In this document: piece after piece, positions 58,588-64,000 of the stretch
Layout: every line of letters starts with the position of its first letter
How positions within the stretch are numbered: the first letter of the stretch is position 1
DNA from: an uncultured Clostridia bacterium
GTDB lineage: Bacteria; Bacillota; Clostridia; Christensenellales; Aristaeellaceae
Assembly: GCA_934636105.1 (NCBI GenBank)
Contig: CAKTZR010000007.1
Location: forward strand, 61,541 to 125,540
DNA: 64,000 nucleotides
Reading direction: 5' to 3'
Made by a program: the position numbers and the translations under genes
The notes under the pieces: model-generated
Told to the model about the DNA's origin: nothing
The model's database searches: none
Seen by the model: only the letters and a program-made list of their open reading frames with translations

Positions 58588-59045
58588 GATACCTGTACCT
58601 CCTGACAGTCCTTCGTGAAGTAGCGGATGGTCTTATTCCGACTTTCGGCCTTGCGGATTTCCGAGGCCATGCCCTGTGAAATCGTCTCGCCGAACACCCA
58701 AACCTCGTTGCATTTGGTGAGCAGCAACCGGCTCATAAACAGCGCCTGCTGCCGCTGCACCGGATCTGTGTCGTCCATGAACTGCGGGAACAGTAAGTGG
58801 GTAGCGATGGGCACGCAGTTTTTCTGCACCGCAAACCGGCAATACGCCTGTGCCCGCCTGATGTTCTGCTTTACGTCGCCCGCGTAAGGGGAACAGATAT
58901 ACACGATAGGCCGGTAGACGGCATAGCTTGCCCGCAGCTGCTTTACCGCCTGCTTTTCCTGCCTGCTTTCCTTTTCGATGCCGGTGAACGCCTCGTACAC
59001 CGTGGGGTCATGGTAGCCTTCGTGGTTGTATTTTGAAAATCGCAT
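58575..59045 (-). CDS. DUF4406 protein (nucleoside deoxyribosyltransferase-like)
   Basis: The 156-residue protein carries YRPIVYICSPYAGDVKQNI and VPIATHLLFPQFMDD, then NEVWVFGETISQGMASEI. These are the hallmarks of DUF4406/nucleoside 2-deoxyribosyltransferase-like folds, which bind nucleotides. Phages carry it within replication blocks; its reaction is not established. ATG 59045 follows AAGGAGG. Confidence 0.9.
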   Translation of the reverse strand: MRFSKYNHEGYHDPTVYEAFTGIEKESRQEKQAVKQLRASYAVYRPIVYICSPYAGDVKQNIRRAQAYCRFAVQKNCVPIATHLLFPQFMDDTDPVQRQQALFMSRLLLTKCNEVWVFGETISQGMASEIRKAESRNKTIRYFTKDCQEVQVSCEN

Positions 59046-59055
59046 GTGCGCCTCC

Positions 59056-60042
59056 TTAATCCTTCTTGTAAAATGCACACTCATAGCCGTCCGCCCGGAG
59101 CACCAGCCCTTTCGCCCATGGCGGCGTTCTGCCCATCTGCTCACAGACAGTGTCCAGAGATACACGGGGATCGGCTTCGAGGATGATTTCATCGTGAACA
59201 TGTGCCACAATATCGCAGCAGCGCAGCGTGCGCATGGCGTAGCACAGCAGGTCGCGGCTGATGCCCTGCACGATGTTCTCCACGAACTTGGAGCCGTAGG
59301 ACTCGATGCGTTCCCACTTTTTCGTCGCGCCCACGCCCATATAGGTCACAGCCGGAGAGCCGAACTGGTTCTCGCCGATCCGGGGCTTGGCGTAACACAG
59401 GTCTCTGCCGGAGGGCAGGTGAATGAACAGCATTCCGGACTGCACATGGAAGCGGATGCCGTGGGCATAGGTGGAGGTTTTATCACGAACTGCCGTCATA
59501 ACCGCTTCGTCCACGTCCCACCACAGCCGGGTGATGTGCGGGTTGGCGCTGCGCCACTGCCTGACCAGCGTAGGAAGCTCTTCTTCAGTCAGGCCCATTT
59601 CCAATGCGCCCATGGCCTTCAGCGCACCCACCGAGCCGCCGTAACCGAGGGCCAGCTCGGCAATCTTGCCCTTTTGGCGGAGGTGTCCGTTGACACCGTG
59701 CTTTTCCACCGGCACACCGAACATCTGGCTGGCGGAGGCGCAGTAAATATCGCCGCCGCGCTCAAATACGTCCATGCGCCACTGCTCACCGGCCAGCCAT
59801 GCGATCACGCGGGCTTCCACCGCGCTGAAGTCGCTGACGATGAGCTTTTTGCCCGCGCCGGGGATAAAGGCGGTGCGGATCAGCTCGGACAGCACGTCCG
59901 GCACGGAGCCATACCGCCTTTGAATAGTATCGTAATCGCCGTACCGCACACGTTCTCTGGCTTCAGCCAGCTCCTCCATGTGGTTCTGGGGCAGGTTCTG
60001 CAGCTGCACTTTACGCCCAGCGTCCGGAGCGATTGGCCCCAT
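59056..60042 (-). CDS. Family A DNA polymerase, C-terminal part (frameshifted)
   Basis: This part carries the polymerase active site: motif A IVSDFSAVEARVIAW, motif B region LRQKGKIAELALGYGG with its fingers lysine, and motif C VAHVHDEIILEA. It lacks its own ribosome site; the ATG at 60042 used as start is only nominal. The frame lines up with the upstream part after a shift of one base (or a five-base loss) near 60011-60020, where GRWAG in relatives becomes GRWA and stop. It probably was one gene spanning 59056-60991. Confidence 0.85.
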   Translation of the reverse strand: MGPIAPDAGRKVQLQNLPQNHMEELAEARERVRYGDYDTIQRRYGSVPDVLSELIRTAFIPGAGKKLIVSDFSAVEARVIAWLAGEQWRMDVFERGGDIYCASASQMFGVPVEKHGVNGHLRQKGKIAELALGYGGSVGALKAMGALEMGLTEEELPTLVRQWRSANPHITRLWWDVDEAVMTAVRDKTSTYAHGIRFHVQSGMLFIHLPSGRDLCYAKPRIGENQFGSPAVTYMGVGATKKWERIESYGSKFVENIVQGISRDLLCYAMRTLRCCDIVAHVHDEIILEADPRVSLDTVCEQMGRTPPWAKGLVLRADGYECAFYKKD

Positions 60043-60991
60043 AGAACTGGAACGCGCCGCGCACACGCCCGTCCGCACAGGCAGCGTTGCACATGGCGAT
60101 ATACTTTTTCACGCTGGATTTAGCCAGCTGCTGCCGCAAAATGAGCACATCACGCAGCTCCTCCGGGCAATCCTTGAGCAGCGCCGTCACCTGCTTTTTG
60201 CCGAGGCTTTCGGTGAGCACATCATGCTCAGCCAGCCACTTTTTCATCTGCTGCACGGAATTGGGGTTTTCGAGACAGGTCAGCTTCTGCATCTGCTCCG
60301 TCAGCTCGGCGCGGGAGCGCATATCCATCTGAATGGCGCTTTCCACCAGCTGCCGGTCGATGGCGATGCCCTGGTCGTTGATCTCCTGATCCTGATGGTA
60401 CTGCTCCCACACGTCCTCCGGCACGGGATATCGGCGCAGGCGCTTTTGAATGCCCATCTCCGTTTCCACGTCCCGCAGGTTATATGCTTTGAAAAGCGTC
60501 CATTTTTCCGGCGCGCTCTGCGGCAGGTTACGGGTACGACCGCCGTTTGCTTTGGTAGCGGCACAGGGCTGGCAGAAATAGCGGATCAGCTCCTTGCCTT
60601 CGCTCAGCTTCTGCTTATCCAGCGCCAGCGCCGCGCCCACACCCATCAGGGACAGAGGCAGGCCGAGGTATGCCGACCAGATCATGGTGCAGCGCCACTG
60701 TGCCGGGTCGAGGAACTCGTCGTTCGGCATTCCCAGATACCGGGACAGGCACACGCGCTCAAAATTGGCGTTGAATGCCCACTTGATAACGCGCTCATCC
60801 GTAAGCGCCGCAAGGATTTCTTCCGGGATACGCTCGCCACTGGCCAGATCGACTACCTGCACAGGGCTGTCGTCCACCGAATAACCAAGCAGCAGAATCT
60901 CAAAATCCGGCGCTTCGCTGTAGCGATACACAGACGACTTGCTCAGATCGATGCTGGAATAGGTTTCTATATCAAGGCTGATGTAGTTCAA
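60011..60991 (-). CDS. Family A DNA polymerase, N-terminal part (frameshifted)
   Basis: The 326-residue frame has a DnaQ-like 3'-5' exonuclease domain (SLDIETYSS with Asp and Glu, AFNANFERVCL, NLRDVETEM) and the thumb region, ending at QFYGANRSGRWA where the palm would begin. It starts with TTG 60991, eight bases after GGAGGT. The exonuclease could fold alone, but polymerase function needs the other frame. Confidence 0.85.
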   Translation of the reverse strand: MNYISLDIETYSSIDLSKSSVYRYSEAPDFEILLLGYSVDDSPVQVVDLASGERIPEEILAALTDERVIKWAFNANFERVCLSRYLGMPNDEFLDPAQWRCTMIWSAYLGLPLSLMGVGAALALDKQKLSEGKELIRYFCQPCAATKANGGRTRNLPQSAPEKWTLFKAYNLRDVETEMGIQKRLRRYPVPEDVWEQYHQDQEINDQGIAIDRQLVESAIQMDMRSRAELTEQMQKLTCLENPNSVQQMKKWLAEHDVLTESLGKKQVTALLKDCPEELRDVLILRQQLAKSSVKKYIAMCNAACADGRVRGAFQFYGANRSGRWA

Positions 60992-61060
60992 TGAGGTTCA
61001 CCTCCATAGAAAAGGACGGCGGGAATACCGCCATGGGAAACCCGCCGCCTCGGTCGTGTG

Positions 61061-61606
61061 TCAGCTGAGGAAATCCTCATCGTCGTCCACCGGCTCAAAC
61101 TCCTCGCTGGCCTTGGCTCTGCCGCCCAGCGAATCGCCGTCCTTGAGCTTCTGAATGTTCCCCAGCCCGGCAGCGACGCCGCGATTGCCGTTGGAGTTAT
61201 AGCCATAGAAGGTGACGGTGATCCTGCCGTAGCAGCCGGAGTACACCTCGGTCTGGTCAAGAATGGGCTGCACCTGCTTGTCCACCACCTGCGGCTTCTC
61301 ACGGCTGTTGGCGTTCAGGAAATAGCAGCCTGCATACGCTTCGTCCTCCGGGCGGTCAATATCGCCGTCCCGCAGAGGCAGCTTCAGGTTCGGGGGCACC
61401 TTGTCGCCCCACTTGGGCAGGGATTCCTGCTTAGCCACCTCGATGGCCGCCTTGATGGCGCTGACCGTCTTGGTATCGGATTTCGGGATAATGGCGCTGA
61501 CGCTGTACTTCGGTTCACTGCCGTTGACGCTGTCCGGCGCCCAGCAGTGCAGAAAAGAAAAGCGGCACGGGATCATGACCTTCTTGGGATTGGAAAAGCT
61601 ACTCAT
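61061..61606 (-). CDS. DUF2815 single-stranded-DNA-binding protein
   Basis: The 181-residue protein matches DUF2815, related to T7 gp2.5: VMIPCRFSFLHCWAPDS, KYSVSAIIPKSDTKTV, then YAGCYFLNANSREKPQVV and GRITVTFYGYNS, with an acidic tail (EEFEPVDDDEDFLS) typical of SSB proteins that recruit partners. I start at ATG 61606, nine bases after GGAGGT; ATG 61615 is too close. Confidence 0.93.
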   Translation of the reverse strand: MSSFSNPKKVMIPCRFSFLHCWAPDSVNGSEPKYSVSAIIPKSDTKTVSAIKAAIEVAKQESLPKWGDKVPPNLKLPLRDGDIDRPEDEAYAGCYFLNANSREKPQVVDKQVQPILDQTEVYSGCYGRITVTFYGYNSNGNRGVAAGLGNIQKLKDGDSLGGRAKASEEFEPVDDDEDFLS

Positions 61607-61691
61607 CTTCTTCATACCTCCGTAATCTCCGGATGCGAATTGCCTTAAGTCAATCCGCACCTACACTCGGCAAGTTTTCAATTTGCTCTCG

Positions 61692-62837
61692 TTAGTCAGG
61701 GCTAAAGCCCTTCCCTCCGAAGTCCTCTTGGGCGGTGCTGGCAGTGACGGCCTCGCGCCGGTCGGATTCCGGCACCAGCGTCAGCTTGCCATGGGGTTTC
61801 GTAACATACTGGCCGAGGATGGAGCGGAACTGCTCCTTGCCCATGAGCTTCTCCATCTCGCCAATACCGATCAGGGTTTTCTTATAAATGTCCTTGTAAC
61901 CGGCGGCGGTCGCTGCCTGCACCACGTCGGCTTCGTCCGTGTACTTGCGGATGCTGCGGCCTTCGACCACCTTGAAGCCGGGCCACGCCTTTCCGTGGTT
62001 GACAGCCTCGTCCTGCGCGAAGGCGTACACGTCCGCCGCCCACTTTGACAGCTCGTCCGCCTTGCCGATGATCTCGGAAATCTCCTCGTCGGACAGCAGC
62101 GCGGGCTGACGGAAATCCATCTTGGCCAGCGCCAGATAGCTTTCCGCACGGGCGCGGCACTGGGTTCGGGCACGGCAGAAGCGGCACCATGTGCCAGCGG
62201 AGAAATCGCCTGCGCCGATGAGCGCCTGCGCACCAGCAGGACGGAGCACTTCGTCGCCCCAGCGCTTCAGGTATTCGGGCGAAACGCTCCATGTGGAGGA
62301 ATTGCCGAGTCGCGGCTGGAAGATGGTCATGCGTACCGTTTCGATGTCGTAGAGCGCCTCGGCCATGTGCAGCACGCCCAGCCCGTAGATCATAAGCTGC
62401 GGGTTTTCCTCCGCGTGAACCTCCACGCCCTTGCCCAGCTTCAGGTCAATGACGTGAGCCACTTTATCGGTGATGATGACCATGTCCGCTGTGCCGAAGC
62501 AGCCGTCCACATACTCAGAAGCGTCGATGCGCTGTTCCACCAGCAGTACGGGGCTGTGGCATTCCCGGCGAGCGTCCTCAATTTCGCCAATGACGAAGGA
62601 CACATACTCGTCCACCGCTTCCAGCAGCTCGTCCTTGTAGTATTCGGACGTGGGTCGGGTGGTGCGCTGCTTTAAGTGCTTGCGAATCAGGTGCTCGGCC
62701 AACGCGTGACCCGCCGTGCCCTCGGCGGCGTATACGCTCTCGCCCTCTTCAAACTGTTCTTCCAGCAGCAGGGAAGGCGGGCAATGGATGCGGCGGTTGG
62801 CCGCCGAGGGAGAAAATCTTGCGTGTGTATCCGGCAT
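61692..62837 (-). CDS. DUF2800 RecB-like nuclease
   Basis: The 381-residue phage protein has a Cas4/RecB-like PD-D/ExK core: GTAGHALAEHLI (His), GTADMVIITDKVAHVIDLKLG with the Asp and Asp-x-Lys set, NPQLMIYGLGVLH (Gln), and a Cys cluster CRFCRARTQCRA that may hold an Fe-S cluster with an earlier Cys. It acts beside DUF2815 in recombination or replication. Its ATG shares one base with the upstream stop codon (TAATG). Confidence 0.93.
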   Translation of the reverse strand: MPDTHARFSPSAANRRIHCPPSLLLEEQFEEGESVYAAEGTAGHALAEHLIRKHLKQRTTRPTSEYYKDELLEAVDEYVSFVIGEIEDARRECHSPVLLVEQRIDASEYVDGCFGTADMVIITDKVAHVIDLKLGKGVEVHAEENPQLMIYGLGVLHMAEALYDIETVRMTIFQPRLGNSSTWSVSPEYLKRWGDEVLRPAGAQALIGAGDFSAGTWCRFCRARTQCRARAESYLALAKMDFRQPALLSDEEISEIIGKADELSKWAADVYAFAQDEAVNHGKAWPGFKVVEGRSIRKYTDEADVVQAATAAGYKDIYKKTLIGIGEMEKLMGKEQFRSILGQYVTKPHGKLTLVPESDRREAVTASTAQEDFGGKGFSPD

Positions 62838-63157
62838 TACAGTTTCCTTGCCTCCTCCATGAGCGCGGCGTAATCCTCCGGCTTCACCCCGGAGAGCTTG
62901 CCCGCGTCGTACTTATACAGCAGCGCCTTGACGGCCTGCGTCTTACCCTCGCCGCTCTTTTCAGCCAGCAGCGTGCGCACCTGATCGATGGTGATCTGAT
63001 GCGCGGTGTGCTTGGGCGGCGTACTGTCAACCGGCTGTGCAGGCGTTTCCTCCGGCGATGCCGTGCCTAACTGAATGAAATCCGCAACAGCCTGAAGGCT
63101 ATCTGCCAAAGCACGTACATCCTGCACCACATCCAGAAGGAGCTTGATTTTGCTCAT
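62837..63157 (-). CDS. Small phage early protein, unknown
   Basis: The 106-residue protein starts SKIKLLLDVVQDVRALADSL and has a Pro/Thr linker (residues 34-50) and a C-terminal TIDQVRTLLAEKSGEGKTQAV domain. The second half resembles the rRNA-biogenesis-like or SAP-type helical tail found in phage early proteins before DUF2800. AAAGGA precedes ATG 63157. Confidence 0.8.
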   Translation of the reverse strand: MSKIKLLLDVVQDVRALADSLQAVADFIQLGTASPEETPAQPVDSTPPKHTAHQITIDQVRTLLAEKSGEGKTQAVKALLYKYDAGKLSGVKPEDYAALMEEARKL

Positions 63158-63180
63158 ATTCTTTCCTTTCTGCACCAGCG

Positions 63181-63519
63181 TCAGGCTGGTACCTTCGGCA
63201 TTCCAAAGCTGGTCAGGATGCTTTGCATCGTTTTTTGCTCATCCGGCTGCAGTCCGGGCATGAGCTTGCGAAGCAGAGCTTCCTAATCACTGTGCAGGTA
63301 GCGGCGGCCATAGTAGTATCCGTCCGCGACACGAACACCGCCGCCGTTTCCCTGTACCGTAAAGATGGGTGCGGAGCAGCTGAGCGTCTCGATATCCCGA
63401 AGGACAGTGCAGCGACTAACGCCGAATTCTGACATGAGATTGGCGACGGTTTCCTGTCGCCGATCCGACAGCAATTCCAGCATCGCCTGCCGCCTGTCGA
63501 GCGCACTCTGCATTTCCAC
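63181..63519 (-). pseudogene. HTH regulator interrupted by an in-frame TAG
   Basis: The frame from 63519 gives a DeoR/HTH_11-like domain (ALDRRQAMLELLSDRRQETV, then LMSEFGVSRCTVLRDIETL) and an FTVQGNGGGVRV wing. It meets TAG at 63283-63285 after LHSD. The same frame then runs on for 33 codons (EALLRKLMPGLQPDEQK, SILTSFGMPK) to TGA at 63181. A single CAG-to-TAG change explains it. The 78-residue product may still bind DNA. Confidence 0.75.
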
Positions 63520-63710
63520 CCCCCTTTCGCTTTGGTAGCTTCATGATAGAAAACAAAGGTCGCACCTAATGAGATATTTGAAAAACTTCTTTTTTGGGCT
63601 TTGAGCCGCAGTCAAAGGATGAAAAAAGCCGAAATAATGCTGGACATACTCGTCCAGTCATTACTCCGGCCTTAATGGTGGCGTTCGCCCCGGCGGTCAG
63701 TCAATAGAGG
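63520..63710. other. Upstream gap with a hairpin
   Basis: A stem-loop (AATGCTGGAC ... GTCCAGTCATT, about 63645-63671) lies in a 190-bp noncoding stretch between the regulator and the IS66 end. No gene is seen. Confidence 0.5.
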
Positions 63711-64000
63711 GTAACCGCCCAATAATCCCCCGACACAAAAAAGCCGTGGTTCCCAACACTCACACTGCCGAGAACCACGACTTCATTTCTTCTGACCAAG
63801 GGAGCAAATCATCAACCTCAAAGTCCTTGTTCCGCTCCGCGCGCTCAGGCGATATGCTGAGCAGATGAAGCAGATCGTCATCCAGCCGCAGGCTGTTGGC
63901 TTTTGCCGTTTCCATCAGCGAATAGATGATTGCACTCGCCTCCGTAATGGCGGCTATGTTTGCCACAGCCGTGGTCACCGCAGGTGTGACTTTCCTCGCC
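63711..64000 (-). mobile_element. IS66-family element, left end
   Basis: GTAACCGCCCAATAATC at 63711 resembles the GTAA-starting terminal repeat of IS66 elements. A transposase C-terminus follows. The element continues past the window. Confidence 0.65.
63760..64000 (-). CDS. IS66-family transposase, C-terminal part (5' end off window)
   Basis: The visible 79 residues match the IS66 C-terminal domain: ASAIIYSLMETAKANSLRLD, then a short acidic stretch and DLLPWSEEM near the stop. The frame is open to the window edge. A hairpin with TTTTTT (minus strand, about 63736-63780) overlaps the stop and should end its transcript. Confidence 0.8.
   Translation of the reverse strand, partial: ARKVTPAVTTAVANIAAITEASAIIYSLMETAKANSLRLDDDLLHLLSISPERAERNKDFEVDDLLPWSEEMKSWFSAV

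Larger units (their letters stand above)
42824..63519. mobile_element. Prophage-derived element without virion genes
   Basis: The span starts with two serine recombinases and ends with a phage replication block in the usual Clostridia prophage order. Between them lie a toxin-antitoxin pair, an HNH remnant, the amidoligase cassette and a phage-type metK. No terminase, portal, capsid, tail or lysis gene is visible. The left end is near the recombinase stop at 42824, while the right end is hidden by the IS66 insertion at 63711, so limits and attachment sites are estimates. Confidence 0.7.

Noticed and set aside
42824..63519. TAG recoding across the prophage
   Set aside because: Only one regulator has an internal TAG, one gene ends in TAG, and TAG is rare in the host genes too. 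A point mutation explains the data better.

Overview
The window looks like chromosomal DNA of a GC-rich, spore-lineage Clostridia bacterium. Evidence for this is a SpoIID-type protein, a DUF1540 peptide, an FMN riboswitch on an ECF riboflavin transporter gene, a group-B-like [FeFe] hydrogenase, Gram-positive ribosome sites (GGAGG) and sigma-A promoters. Secreted proteins with Thr-Pro stalks and SH3 repeats, plus dispersed palindromic intergenic repeats, recall gut Christensenellales or Oscillospirales, but that placement is a guess.

Region 1 (1-22.2 kb) is ordinary host DNA in short transcription units. It holds SH3/stalk surface proteins, an MBL-fold hydrolase, threonine synthase, small ATPases, a SpoIID-like lipoprotein, methionine aminopeptidase with a SEC-C knuckle, the ribU unit, a PIG-L deacetylase, a GNAT enzyme, a polytopic membrane protein, the hydrogenase, an aldo/keto reductase divergent from a TetR regulator, and ychF. 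Two families of dispersed repeats (A, about 60-150 bp of hairpins; B, about 230 bp and MITE-like) sit between these units.

Region 2 (22.2-27.6 kb) has scraps of an integrative element (an excisionase gene and a truncated sigma-like gene), a two-gene cell-surface O-acetylation unit (MBOAT plus SGNH-like protein), and one intact IS256-type element beside an older IS256 fragment.

Region 3 (27.8-41.4 kb) is a 12-gene leftward operon behind a consensus promoter: a GntR/FCD regulator, two mandelate-racemase/muconate-lactonizing-type dehydratases, a 2-hydroxyacid dehydrogenase, a split UxaA-type dehydratase, a fumarylacetoacetase-family hydrolase, a TAXI-TRAP binding protein and fused permease, two tandem enolase-like proteins, and a glycerate 2-kinase. 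It reads as uptake of a sugar acid or other hydroxyacid and its conversion through 2-keto intermediates to glycerate or 2-phosphoglycerate. The tandem enolase paralogues keep the metal ligands but have lost enolase acid/base residues.

Region 4 (42.8-63.5 kb) is a prophage-derived element. It has two overlapping serine recombinases and a toxin-antitoxin pair at the left, and a phage replication block at the right (DUF2800 nuclease, DUF2815 ssDNA-binding protein, family A DNA polymerase split by a frameshift, DUF4406, VapE-like primase/helicase, VRR-NUC, SNF2 helicase, RinA-like regulator, MazF, MetK). No virion genes are seen. In the middle is a plus-strand cassette: an amidoligase, three small unknown proteins and a class II glutamine-amidotransferase-like Ntn hydrolase. 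This cassette and its minus-strand neighbours are peppered with one strand-oriented 11-bp motif (GCTTYSAAATC, 15 copies in about 4 kb) and a second 14-bp motif upstream of three genes. This is the least explained part of the window. The window ends inside an IS66-type element.
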